DNA of 33,473 bases from Bacillus methanolicus (GTDB taxonomy: Bacteria > Bacillota > Bacilli > Bacillales > Cytobacillaceae), in the NCBI RefSeq assembly GCF_008764295.1, contig NZ_VTQX01000037.1, positions 1-33,473 on the forward strand, given 5' to 3'. How positions within the stretch are numbered: the stretch's first letter is position 1; each line of letters starts with the position of its first letter. Shown here in pieces: positions 16,818-24,988 of the stretch. Both the position numbers and the translations under genes were made by a program. A model generated the notes under the pieces. That model saw only the letters and a list, made by a program, of their open reading frames with translations. It did not search any database and was not told where the DNA came from.

Positions 16818-17450
16818 ATGACCTGGGAAGTATTGAGTATGATCGGCACCGTCGCATTTGCTATTAGCGGAGCGATTATTGCAATGGAAGAAGATTATGA
16901 TATTTTAGGAGTTTACATATTAGGGATTGTAACTGCTTTCGGAGGAGGGGCGATTCGCAACCTACTTATCGGTGTACCAGTTTCAGCATTATGGGAGCAA
17001 GGACCCTTTTTTCAGGTTGCTCTTTTATCGATAACGCTCGTCTTCTTCTTCCTTAATAATCTCCTTAAAGTGTGGCAAAGATGGGGTAACCTTTTTGACG
17101 CCATCGGTTTGTCAGCTTTCGCAATTCAAGGAGCTCTCTATGCTGTAAAAATGGAGTTGCCCCTAAGCGCCGTTATTGTCGCGGCAGTACTGACTGGAAG
17201 CGGCGGTGGGATCATCCGCGATTTATTAGCAGGAAGAAAACCACTGGTATTAAGCGCAGAGATATATGCGGTGTGGGCGATTTTAGCAGGGATCGCAATC
17301 GGCTTAAAATGGACCGTGACTTCCTTTGAATTGTACACTCTTTTTATCATCATCGTTTTTTTACGTGTATTATCGTACACATACAATTGGAAACTTCCAA
17401 AACGATTTAATCTATCGATTCATGCAAAAAAGCGAAACATCGAAAGTTAA
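16818..17450 (+). CDS. TRIC-type cation channel family membrane protein (UPF0126)
   Basis: This 210-residue protein has about six to seven transmembrane helices, formed by two UPF0126 repeats. Each repeat holds the signature seen in bacterial TRIC homologues: F G G G A I R N L L I G V P near residue 47 and G S G G G I I R D L L A G R K P near residue 131. The duplicated G-G-G-x-x-R-D/N loops lie in the pore region, and bacterial members form trimeric cation channels. The tail after about residue 190 is basic and cytosolic. AGAGGAG precedes the ATG. It is transcribed towards spoVK and shares the terminator between them. The ion carried here is unknown. Confidence 0.9.
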   Translation: MTWEVLSMIGTVAFAISGAIIAMEEDYDILGVYILGIVTAFGGGAIRNLLIGVPVSALWEQGPFFQVALLSITLVFFFLNNLLKVWQRWGNLFDAIGLSAFAIQGALYAVKMELPLSAVIVAAVLTGSGGGIIRDLLAGRKPLVLSAEIYAVWAILAGIAIGLKWTVTSFELYTLFIIIVFLRVLSYTYNWKLPKRFNLSIHAKKRNIES

Positions 17451-17470
17451 TATCGAGCTTCAGATCATAG

Positions 17471-17493
17471 AAGGCTGACGTTTCGTCAGCCTT
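17471..17493. terminator. hairpin between convergent TRIC and spoVK genes
   Basis: AAGGCTGACG and CGTCAGCCTT form a perfect 10-bp stem with loop TTT. It overlaps the spoVK stop codon. There is no T tract on either strand, so termination may be inefficient. Confidence 0.6.
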
Positions 17494-18433
17494 CATCAAG
17501 GATTAAATCATTACTTCGGATCGTCATTAAATCATGGCGATCGAATTGATTTTGCATGAGTAAGCGCATCGATTGGGCACGAATCGATTTTTCAATAACA
17601 TTTCTCATATATCTGCCGTTGGAGAAACTCGTTACGTTTAAGGAATTTTTAATCCAATATAAATGATCGCGCAGCCTTTTCTCTGCTTCATGACTTAATG
17701 TATACTCTTTTTCCTGAAGCATCTTGTCACCAATTTCCATTAATTGATCAATGGTATAATCAGGAAAGTCGATCACAAGTGGGAAGCGTGAATAAAGGCC
17801 GGGATTTAACGTTAAAAACTGATCCATCTCTCTTGAGTAACCGGCAAGAATAAGTATGAAGTCATGTTGTTTATCCTCCATATGCTTGACCATCGTATCG
17901 ATCGCTTCTTTTCCAAAATCTTTCTCACCGCCGCGCCCTAAGCTGTATGCTTCATCTACAAACAAAATACCACCCATTGCCTTTTTGATTAAATCTCTCG
18001 TTTTTTGAGCTGTATGACCAATGTACTCCCCTACCAAATCTGCTCTTTCTGCCTCGATAAGATGGCCTTTAGAAAGAACATTCATTTTTTGGAATAACTT
18101 CCCGATTAGTCTTGCAACCGTTGTTTTGCCTGTGCCGGGATTTCCTTTAAACATCATGTGAAGTGCCTGTTTTCCGACTTTTAGCCCTTCTTCTTCTCGT
18201 TTTTTATTAATATATATCCAGGCATATATTTCTTTAATCGTTTTCTTCATTTCTTCCATTCCCACTAATGTACCAAGTTCCTCCTCAATTTCCTTTAAAG
18301 CTGCATGCTCCTGTGGAATCGTCTTTGGAACCACTTTTACATCGGGCAACTCCTTCGCAACCGTTTTTCTTATTTGTGAATTAAGAACAATGCTAATTTG
18401 ACCGTTATTTTTCATACGAATAGGTTGGTCCAA
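17486..18433 (-). CDS. spoVK: SpoVK, AAA+ stage V sporulation protein
   Basis: This is a 315-residue AAA+ ATPase of the CbxX/CfxQ subgroup. Walker A is G N P G T G K T T V A R, Walker B is G I L F V D E A Y S L, and a sensor-like I L I L A G Y S R E M D follows. The segment Q S M R L L with R Y M R N V I E K S I R A Q lies in the C-terminal helical lid. SpoVK is needed for spore maturation in B. subtilis; its substrate is not settled. I prefer the TTG at 18433, since GAGGTG lies six bases before it and the protein then aligns with B. subtilis SpoVK. The GTG at 18442 overlaps that ribosome site. It is transcribed alone. Confidence 0.92.
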   Translation of the reverse strand: MDQPIRMKNNGQISIVLNSQIRKTVAKELPDVKVVPKTIPQEHAALKEIEEELGTLVGMEEMKKTIKEIYAWIYINKKREEEGLKVGKQALHMMFKGNPGTGKTTVARLIGKLFQKMNVLSKGHLIEAERADLVGEYIGHTAQKTRDLIKKAMGGILFVDEAYSLGRGGEKDFGKEAIDTMVKHMEDKQHDFILILAGYSREMDQFLTLNPGLYSRFPLVIDFPDYTIDQLMEIGDKMLQEKEYTLSHEAEKRLRDHLYWIKNSLNVTSFSNGRYMRNVIEKSIRAQSMRLLMQNQFDRHDLMTIRSNDLILDEG

Positions 18434-18442
18434 AGCTTTCAC

Positions 18443-18960
18443 CTCACATTTCTAAAAGCTGTTTTCTCTAGTTGAATTCAGAAAAATTCAATAGTTGGGT
18501 GAATCGGCCATGTTTACGAAAAAGCACCGCTTCTCCATCTCAAAAGAATTATTTATCATCATCATACTCAGATGAGATCATTTTCGTGACACTAGCCTAA
18601 TTTCACTTTTGCACAAGTTGACCTATGAAGCTGTTGATGTTCGGTTCTTCATGAAATCCCGATTCTTTCGTAGATGAAAAAAGGAGAAAATAATGCAATA
18701 ACAGCTAAGCAACCACCCTGTTAAAATAGCCTAGGTTAAAAATGTTAACTATACTATATGTATTCAATTTAAACCTATTTCATTAAAGTTTTTATTAAAA
18801 ACCCTTTCATCCTTTAAATATATTGCCAATGAGAATAAATTAAGGTCGTTTTCCTTAGTGGCTATTGTACGAACTGATTTTCGAGCAAGGAAACGCTCAT
18901 ATGAACAGCTAGCGCTAAGCCAGCTTCATACTCCAGACCGGGAAAATCCCCCCTCGATAG
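18443..18960. other. gene-free stretch between spoVK and hfq
   Basis: About 520 bases. In B. subtilis this interval holds several genes (ymzC to cwlC). Here no frame with a start signal is visible. A 28-codon open run on the minus strand near 18870-18950 (F P G L E Y E A G L A L A V H M) may be a gene relic but is too short to identify. Confidence 0.4.
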
Positions 18961-18998
18961 AAAAATAAAAAGGCTCACTTCGTATTGAAGCGAGCCTT
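18961..18998 (-). terminator. hfq: hfq terminator
   Basis: AAGGCTCACTTC and GAAGCGAGCCTT pair with one A-C mismatch around GTATT; on the minus strand a T tract follows. Confidence 0.85.
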
Positions 18999-19004
18999 TG
19001 TATT

Positions 19005-19244
19005 TTACGATTGTGAAGGATTTTCTAAATCAATTTGCACATTTCTTTGTGGGGCAAAGGTCGAAATTGCATGTTTATAAACAAGCTGCTGCTTGCCTTC
19101 TGATTCAAACAATACGGTGAAGTTATCAAAGCCTTTTATTTGACCTCTTAGTTGGAAACCATTTAATAAAAAAACTGTAACGCTGCTTCCGTCCTTACGC
19201 AATTGATTTAAGAATTGATCTTGAATATTAATGGATTGTTTCAT
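19005..19244 (-). CDS. hfq: Hfq, RNA chaperone
   Basis: This 79-residue Sm-like protein forms a hexameric ring that binds small RNAs and A-rich mRNA. The Sm1 motif is visible in [24 protein letters not shown], and the Sm2 motif in [12 protein letters not shown]. The N-terminal helix is [11 protein letters not shown]. There is no long C-terminal tail, as usual for Bacillus Hfq. AGAGGAGGATCCCAG precedes the ATG. It lies 25 bp after miaA, which is the standard pair, and ends at a strong terminator. Confidence 0.96.
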   Translation of the reverse strand: MKQSINIQDQFLNQLRKDGSSVTVFLLNGFQLRGQIKGFDNFTVLFESEGKQQLVYKHAISTFAPQRNVQIDLENPSQS

Positions 19245-19269
19245 CTGGGATCCTCCTCTTTTATCTCTA

Positions 19270-20259
19270 TTAATATGTATTCGATTTTATTTTCAGCTTT
19301 CCTTCAATATACGTGGAAATTTCCGCAATTTTTTTTGTAAATGTTACGTTGTCGGTCACATCTGACATATCAAACCACTGAACATCCATTTTGTTGCGAA
19401 ACCACGTTAGCTGCCGTTTTGCATAACGGCGAGAATTTTGCTTTAATTGCTCAACGGCTAAATTTAATGGGAGTTTCCCATCAAAATAATCGTACAGTTC
19501 CTTATAGCCAATCGCTTGGACCGAGCCGCAATCTCTAAGTCCAGATTGATACAATCCTTGCACTTCATCTACTAATCCTTGCTCGATCATGATGTCTACC
19601 CGCTTGTCAATGCGCTCATATAGTTGTTCTCTTTTCATCGTTAACCCGACTAGTGCCGTGTCATAGCATAAATCTGCCGTTTGTTTATCTTGGAATTGGC
19701 CCATTGTCTTTCCAGTACAATGGAATATTTCAAGAGCTCTTATCACTCTGCGCACATTATTGGGATGAATATTCCTAGCACCAAGCGGATCAATGACGAG
19801 AAGCTCTTGGTAAAGCACTTCTTTTCCTTCTTTTTCCGCTTTTAATTCCATGCTTTTTCGAAATTCTTCATCCGATGGGGCGCTCGAAAATTGATAATCA
19901 TAAATGACGGACTGAATGTACAAGCCAGTACCGCCAACGATCATCGCCAGCCTATTGCGATTGGTGATATCTGCAATTTTTTCACGAACAAGCATTTGAA
20001 ATTCTGCAACAGAGAACGATTGATTGGGTGCTTTAATATCAATTAAATGATGGGGAATTCCCTCCATCTCATCATTTGTGATTTTTGCGGTGCCTATATC
20101 CATTCCTTTATATACTTGCATCGAATCACCACTAATGATTTCACCATTGAAACGCTTGGCCAATTCAATGCTCATTTTCGTCTTTCCTACAGCAGTAGGT
20201 CCAAGTAAAACAAGGACTTTTTCTTTACTGTCCACTACCTCCACGCCTTTACTATCCAT
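19270..20259 (-). CDS. miaA: MiaA, tRNA dimethylallyltransferase
   Basis: This enzyme adds a dimethylallyl group to A37 of tRNAs that read codons starting with U. The P-loop G P T A V G K T, the [15 protein letters not shown] substrate loop, G G T G L Y I Q S and the C-terminal Q L T W F R N K are all present. The start is uncertain. The frame is open back to an ATG at 20325, but the family normally begins about 10-15 residues before the P-loop, so I use the ATG at 20259 (329 residues). No upstream candidate has a good ribosome site; GGAGG lies inside the frame three bases before a GTG at 20235. It is co-transcribed with hfq. Confidence 0.93.
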   Translation of the reverse strand: MDSKGVEVVDSKEKVLVLLGPTAVGKTKMSIELAKRFNGEIISGDSMQVYKGMDIGTAKITNDEMEGIPHHLIDIKAPNQSFSVAEFQMLVREKIADITNRNRLAMIVGGTGLYIQSVIYDYQFSSAPSDEEFRKSMELKAEKEGKEVLYQELLVIDPLGARNIHPNNVRRVIRALEIFHCTGKTMGQFQDKQTADLCYDTALVGLTMKREQLYERIDKRVDIMIEQGLVDEVQGLYQSGLRDCGSVQAIGYKELYDYFDGKLPLNLAVEQLKQNSRRYAKRQLTWFRNKMDVQWFDMSDVTDNVTFTKKIAEISTYIEGKLKIKSNTY

Positions 20260-20633
20260 TTGTGTTTTTACCGCAGTAAAACTGCTAATTCTCATCGTAA
20301 CACATTTAAAGGCTATTTTCTTCATTTGTAATATTTTTTAACAAATATGTCGATTCATTTTTTAAAGTTTATGAACTAAATGATTGTGAAATACGAGAAA
20401 CTTTCAACATTTAATTAGTATGTCCAAAAATATCCAGTTTATTCACCTTCGGACTCAATTTACAAATTTTCCATTTTACATTACATTTCCTTAACGTTTA
20501 TATAACAACCCCCTAAATGAACCACTTCCATGCTAATTTATATAAAGACATGAACAAACTGTAATTTTTATATTAATTCTATTTACTACAGCATAGATGT
20601 CATCAAGAAAATAGAGAATAGGTGGGGAAAGAA
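20260..20633. other. divergent intergenic region miaA/mreBH
   Basis: About 370 AT-rich bases. It contains ACAACCCCCTAAA (20505-20517), whose CCCCC core recalls the SigI -35 element that drives mreBH in B. subtilis, but I see no convincing CGAA -10 at the expected distance. No gene is visible. Confidence 0.35.
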
Positions 20634-21641
20634 ATGCTTGCAGCAAATGAAATCGGAATTGACTTAGGAACTGCAAATATATTAGTCTATAGCAAAAATA
20701 AAGGAATTACGTTAAATGAACCTTCATTAGTAGCCGTTGATGTTCGTACAAAAAAAGTGATTGCTTTCGGTCAAGAAGCGAAGGAAATGGTTGGTAAAAC
20801 ACCTCCTCATATCCATGTCATTCGTCCTCTAAAAAATGGAGTCATTGCGGACTATGATATTACGACAGAGCTTTTAAAAATCATTATGAAGCAAGCTATG
20901 AATAAATCTGGCGTAAACGTTCGAAAACCCAATGTGATCATTTGTACCCCTTCGGCAGCAACTAGTGTAGACAAACGGGCGATTCAAGACGCTGCACGTA
21001 ATGCAGGTGCGAAGCAAGTCTTTTTAATTGAAGAGCCTGTTGCTGCTGCGATCGGGTCAGGGCTTCCCGTTGATGAGCCTGTTGCCAATATGATTGTTGA
21101 TATTGGAGGCGGCTCTACGGAAGTGGCGATTATTTCTTTTGGAGGCGTAGTCGCAGCTCAATCGATCAATATTGGCGGAGATCGACTAGATGAGGAAATT
21201 ATTCAATATGTTCGTAAAAATTATAATGTCCTTATCGGAGAAAGAACTGCTGAGCAAGTAAAAATGGAAATTGGTCATGCCCTCGTAGATCATGAAGAAC
21301 TAAAGATGGAGATTCGCGGACGGGATCTAGTAACTGGTTTACCGAAAACAATCACTCTATCATCTTACGAAATTCGCGAAACGTTAAAAGAATCCTTACT
21401 CCATATGCTGGAAGCAATCCGTGCTACTTTAGAAGAATGTCCGGCAGAGTTGAGTGGAGATATTGTTGATAGAGGTGTTGTTCTGACAGGTGGTGGCTCA
21501 CTCTTAAACGGAATGGAAGAATGGTTAAGTAAAGAAATTTTTGTACCCGTTCAGCTTTCAGAAAGCCCACTTGAATCTGTCGCATTAGGAACAGGCGAAT
21601 CACTTAGTATTATGAAAAAACTTCGCCAAGCAGCAAAATAA
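20634..21641 (+). CDS. mreBH: MreBH, actin-like cell-shape protein
   Basis: This is a 335-residue bacterial actin of the MreB family. The phosphate-1 motif is [15 protein letters not shown], the phosphate-2 motif is [19 protein letters not shown], and the adenosine motif is [14 protein letters not shown]. Filaments of MreBH guide lateral wall synthesis and in B. subtilis interact with the hydrolase LytE. Of the three paralogues it matches MreBH best: the N-terminus aligns residue for residue and it stands alone rather than in mreBCD or next to spoIIID. I chose ATG at 20634, preceded by AGGTGGGG, over the in-frame GTG at 20622. Confidence 0.9.
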   Translation: MLAANEIGIDLGTANILVYSKNKGITLNEPSLVAVDVRTKKVIAFGQEAKEMVGKTPPHIHVIRPLKNGVIADYDITTELLKIIMKQAMNKSGVNVRKPNVIICTPSAATSVDKRAIQDAARNAGAKQVFLIEEPVAAAIGSGLPVDEPVANMIVDIGGGSTEVAIISFGGVVAAQSINIGGDRLDEEIIQYVRKNYNVLIGERTAEQVKMEIGHALVDHEELKMEIRGRDLVTGLPKTITLSSYEIRETLKESLLHMLEAIRATLEECPAELSGDIVDRGVVLTGGGSLLNGMEEWLSKEIFVPVQLSESPLESVALGTGESLSIMKKLRQAAK

Positions 21642-22147
21642 AAAACAAAAGATGTTCTCAAAATATTTTCATTTTGAACTGCTCCATTAAGTAAAGCTTT
21701 TTCCGGACAGCGTTCCATTACACTTAAATAACTGTCGATTTAGCAGGATGAGTGTGACATTAGTTCGCAAGGTGCGATATAAAAAAAGTGCCTTATTACT
21801 TTCTTAACTGATATAAAAATACAAGGAAAGGCGCTTTAATTGCCAACAAATGTGGGTAATAATTTGATAGCAATGACCTTTGAAGTGCATGTAAAACATT
21901 TTATTCAGTTATCAGGCGAAAAAACGCCATGAAGCTATCAACAACTGACGCTGTTAAAAAAGCGAACGTTAACAGGCAGCTTGGCTTGAGAGGTTGTATA
22001 ATTCGTTATGGTTATACAACCTCTTCAAAACCTTGACATTTCATTTCCTCCCCTTCGTTAAAGTAGTCCATTATATATACAGACAGTTAAAAAGGAAGGA
22101 AGGGACAGGCTAAGTAGGCCATGCTCTAACGGTACTCCTTCTCATTC
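21642..22147. other. gene-free stretch with inverted repeats
   Basis: About 500 bases without a convincing gene. CATTTTGAACTGC (21670-21682) resembles the left flank and first bases of the IS3-family element at 351-364. AAAGTGCCTT and AAGGCGCTTT form a loose inverted repeat about 50 bp wide near 21787-21839. A perfect 13-bp stem lies at 21989-22024. The stretch looks like worn insertion-sequence debris. Confidence 0.4.
21989..22024. repeat. perfect 13-bp inverted repeat
   Basis: AGAGGTTGTATAA and TTATACAACCTCT are separated by 10 nt. There is no T tract. It could be a terminator stem or insertion-sequence relic. Confidence 0.7.
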
Positions 22148-22597
22148 CTATTCAATTGATTTTCGGCGCCACTTATTAAAATAAAGGAAAATAGGCAGTG
22201 GAATAATAATAAATCCTAAGCTTTTAATCATTTGGTTTTTGGCATTCTCCTTTTGTCGCTCTCTCTCATCCTCCATTAATTGCTCGTACTCTGCTCGTAA
22301 TTGCTCCTCCGTTAACGTAACCGTTTGTTGACCTTCTATTTTTTCACTTTGTCTCATGATTTTAAAATCAGAATAGGTCTGATAATAAGATGGTGGACTA
22401 AATAAGTCCGCTGTTGCCATAAAGATTGAAATTCCGCCGCCAATCACCATCATTAATGTGGCAAAAAGAACAAGGTATACATAGAGATGTCTGACCAAAC
22501 TCTCTCCCCCTTCCTTACGTTTTGATAAAACAACGATTAGAAATATAATGAAGACTGTTATCACGATTATTAGTAACAAGGATATGAAAAACAGCAA
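22148..22597 (-). CDS. membrane protein with three transmembrane helices
   Basis: This 149-residue protein has transmembrane helices at about residues 3-24, 39-60 and 125-141. A long charged segment (about 80-122) is rich in Glu, Gln and Arg and probably coiled coil (E E Q L R A E Y E Q L M E D E R E R Q K E N). The second helix (L V L F A T L M M V I G G G I) is reminiscent of DUF5671-type proteins, but I am not certain. The start is TTG at 22597, with GGAGGTGG at the correct distance. There is no partner gene nearby and the role is unknown. Confidence 0.7.
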   Translation of the reverse strand: MLFFISLLLIIVITVFIIFLIVVLSKRKEGGESLVRHLYVYLVLFATLMMVIGGGISIFMATADLFSPPSYYQTYSDFKIMRQSEKIEGQQTVTLTEEQLRAEYEQLMEDERERQKENAKNQMIKSLGFIIIPLPIFLYFNKWRRKSIE

Positions 22598-22708
22598 ATA
22601 ATAACCACCTCCTCGTCTACCACTATATTATGATTTATTAAAGCATTTCAAACCAGTGTTTTTCTATCAAAACGGATATTTTCTGCATAATTGTACAATT
22701 GAAATGAA

Positions 22709-23317
22709 ATGCTAACGATATATCGGCAAGATTCATTGATGAGTGAAATGGCTGGGGTGCAAATGAAAGCTTCAGAAATAAATAAAGATATTAAAAAAAT
22801 ATATTCCTTGTACAATCAAGCCCATGAATCATTTGTGGATATTTGGCAAAAGATGATTCTGTTTACCCCAAGATGGTGGCTAGGGTTCGCTTTAAGTATT
22901 TTGCCGTGGATTATTTGGTTCAAATTACATAATCGCCACAATAGAGGCGATCTCATTCGCGCTGGATTTTTCATGGCGATTATTGCATTAATACTTGATT
23001 CAATCGGCCTCCAATTCGGCCTTTGGACATACCCATATAATGTTTTTCCATTTATTACAGGCTATTTACCATGGGATCTTACATTATTACCTGTTTCAAT
23101 GATGCTTATGATTGAATTTATGCCAAATTTGAATCCTTTCCTAAAGGGAATCATCTATGGAGCACTTGCAGCATTTATTGGTGAACCAATTGCAATGTGG
23201 TTAGATTTGTATGAACCTATCCATTGGAAAAGCATTTATTCTTTTCCTATATATGTTTTATTGTTCTTGCTATCGAACTATATTGCTAAAGGCAAACTAT
23301 CTCACGCAACATTCTAA
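22709..23317 (+). CDS. CBO0543-family membrane protein
   Basis: This 202-residue protein has a cytosolic helical N-terminus (about residues 1-50) and five transmembrane helices. The motifs W W L G F A L S I L P W I I W and L I R A G F F M A I I A L I L D S I G are typical of the CBO0543 family of sporulating Firmicutes, together with Q F G L W T Y P Y N V F P and L P W D L T L L P V S M M L and a C-terminal G E P I A M W L D L Y E P I H W. The family has no known function. The start is uncertain: ATGs at 22709, 22739 and 22763 are in frame, and only the last is preceded by a purine-rich GGGGTG. Confidence 0.75.
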   Translation: MLTIYRQDSLMSEMAGVQMKASEINKDIKKIYSLYNQAHESFVDIWQKMILFTPRWWLGFALSILPWIIWFKLHNRHNRGDLIRAGFFMAIIALILDSIGLQFGLWTYPYNVFPFITGYLPWDLTLLPVSMMLMIEFMPNLNPFLKGIIYGALAAFIGEPIAMWLDLYEPIHWKSIYSFPIYVLLFLLSNYIAKGKLSHATF

Positions 23318-23389
23318 TTGCAGATGGAATATTTCAATAAAAAAATGATGTTTAAAGTTGTCGATCATGCCATTTGGGCGCTTTTTATC

Positions 23390-23448
23390 CTGACTCGATG
23401 AACATTTTGAAGAAAGCAGGCCTTTCTTATAACGTAACATCGAGTCAG
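23390..23448. repeat. nested inverted repeat, 59 nt
   Basis: The outer arms CTGACTCGATG (23390-23400) and CATCGAGTCAG (23438-23448) are perfect. Inside, AAGAAAG (23410-23416) and CTTTCTT (23422-23428) form a second stem with loop CAGGC. The two stems are separated by 9-nt strands on each side, giving a long hairpin with a symmetric internal loop. Confidence 0.75.
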
Positions 23449-23503
23449 AGAGGTCTTGAAAGTTCTAGAAATCAAGGATCTTCGCGAAATGCGCCGACAA
23501 ATC

Positions 23504-23722
23504 TCAGAATTCTCGAACATAGCAAATTAAAAATATAACGATTACATCGATTTTTAAATAAACAAATTCCCTTTTTAAAGAGTCTTTATCACGTTTAACC
23601 AATGGTTGAGTAAATGAACAATGTTCTATCCAGTCCATTAAACTCGTCAATATAACATTTGCACTAATGTGCTGTTTTTGCTGTAAATGAGTCATCAAGG
23701 GCTCTTTTCCACTTTTATTCAT
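23504..23722 (-). CDS. possible small protein coupled to the oxidase operon
   Basis: A 72-residue open frame whose ATG overlaps the stop codon of the preceding gene (ATGAATAA), the arrangement expected for translational coupling. It has a hydrophilic N-terminus with several His and Gln (T H L Q Q K Q H I S) and a hydrophobic C-terminal helix (V I V I F L I C Y V). There is no independent ribosome binding site and no recognisable family, so it may be chance. Confidence 0.3.
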   Translation of the reverse strand: MNKSGKEPLMTHLQQKQHISANVILTSLMDWIEHCSFTQPLVKRDKDSLKREFVYLKIDVIVIFLICYVREF

Positions 23723-24272
23723 AATCTGAAGGATTCACTGAAAAAGCATAGACTAAGTAAATGACTAAGCATATAGCTGTCGTAATAAATCCCCAGCCAA
23801 GTGTTAATTGATCAATGACTAAATAATTATTACATAACGACTCTTCCGACCATATATATAAAGCTCCCATTCCAAAATACTTGACTGTAAAAATAAAAAT
23901 AATGAAATTTTTCCATGCCTTTGTTAGCTTCTTCCAACTATCCCTCAGTGGCACTCCTGCCAAAAATGGTAAGCTAATAAACTTCCAAATCTCCATAGTT
24001 TGCATCGTTAATGCTTCATCCATTGTTCGAGGAATAGTCCAATATATCATTATCATCATAAAAAGGGTGATCCCTGGTATACCATTATGGTTCCACTTTT
24101 CGAGAAAAAGATGGGATCGTCTCAATAAAAGGCCAGACATTAAGAAACCTGAAATGACCAGCATGGGCATTTGCATATGCATATGGGTTATCATCATAGA
24201 TTCAAAAAGAGCAGCAACAGGTGGGAGCATCAAGAAAATATATAATAATAAGCCATAGATAAATTGTGTCAT
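23715..24272 (-). CDS. oxidase-operon membrane protein, histidine-rich (assembly-factor-like)
   Basis: This 185-residue protein has about five transmembrane helices. A His/Met-rich segment in the second helix (S M M I T H M H M Q M P M L) looks suited to binding a metal such as copper, as in oxidase assembly factors of the CtaG type or DUF1404 proteins linked with archaeal oxidases. I do not assign it to either with certainty. Its ATG overlaps the stop of the sco gene by four bases (ATGA), so it is in the same operon. Its likely role is delivering or protecting copper for the heme-copper enzyme encoded upstream. Confidence 0.65.
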   Translation of the reverse strand: MTQFIYGLLLYIFLMLPPVAALFESMMITHMHMQMPMLVISGFLMSGLLLRRSHLFLEKWNHNGIPGITLFMMIMIYWTIPRTMDEALTMQTMEIWKFISLPFLAGVPLRDSWKKLTKAWKNFIIFIFTVKYFGMGALYIWSEESLCNNYLVIDQLTLGWGFITTAICLVIYLVYAFSVNPSDYE

Positions 24273-24907
24273 CTCTTGCTCACCTGCTCACCGGCAAGTA
24301 TTCTTTCAACTTTTTCAGCTGCCTCCTCAATATTTGTAAAATCCATCACCTCTATGAGACTGCCAGTTTTATCGACGAGATAAAAAGCTGAATTATGAGT
24401 AAAGTTCCCTTGACCATCAGGGATGACGATTACACCGAATTTTTCAAGTAAAGTATTAAGCTCTGTTTTGTCCACAATCCTTGCCATTCTCCATGTTTCC
24501 CCATCACTTTTAAAAGCTTTTCGATATCTTTCCAATGTTTCTGGGTCATCTCGTTCAGGATCAAAGCTAATGCTAAGAAAGACAATCTCTTCTCCCATAT
24601 ACTTCTGTGGTAGCAAATCATATACTTGAGCCATATTGTATTCTAATTGAGGACAAACCGTTCCACATGCTGTGTACAGGAAAGTGATAAACATGAATTT
24701 CCCTTCAAACTCAGAAATAGGATACGTTCTCCCTTTGCTATCCTCCAATGTGACATCAGGAAAAACAGGCTTTTCTTGTATTAATCGATTAACCCTAGCC
24801 GTTTCTTCTGTAAAAGCTGTGAACCCATCTGTTCCGATAAATAACAAAACAACTCCGAATAAGAAAACAACCAGTAACGATATTGCATTATGCCGGTTTT
24901 TGAACAT
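24269..24907 (-). CDS. Sco1/SenC family copper chaperone
   Basis: This 212-residue, membrane-anchored thioredoxin-like protein has an N-terminal transmembrane helix (about residues 8-25). The extracytoplasmic Sco domain carries the copper ligands C81 and C85 (T A C G T V C P Q) and H171 (N F T H N S A F Y L V D). Sco proteins deliver copper to, or reduce, the CuA site of subunit II. I chose the ATG at 24907, directly after AGGAAGTGATCGC; an in-frame ATG 16 codons upstream has no such site. It lies 81 bp after subunit I and overlaps the next gene by 4 bp. B. subtilis has one Sco (YpmQ); this one is specific to the ba3-like operon. Confidence 0.92.
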   Translation of the reverse strand: MFKNRHNAISLLVVFLFGVVLLFIGTDGFTAFTEETARVNRLIQEKPVFPDVTLEDSKGRTYPISEFEGKFMFITFLYTACGTVCPQLEYNMAQVYDLLPQKYMGEEIVFLSISFDPERDDPETLERYRKAFKSDGETWRMARIVDKTELNTLLEKFGVIVIPDGQGNFTHNSAFYLVDKTGSLIEVMDFTNIEEAAEKVERILAGEQVSKR

Positions 24908-24988
24908 GCGATCACTTCCTAATTTTGTTCCCATCCATAATTTCAAAAGAGACAACCCGACATCTGATCTATCTCTTTTTCAATAAAA

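Noticed and set aside
18580..18760. Possible small gene between spoVK and hfq
   Set aside because: All frames are broken by stops within about 30 codons, and the one purine-rich site is followed by a stop after a few codons.
21840..21932. Frame starting TTG P T N V G N N L I A M T F E V H V K H F
   Set aside because: It stops after 31 codons and shows no recognisable family; perhaps transposase debris, but the evidence is too thin to call.
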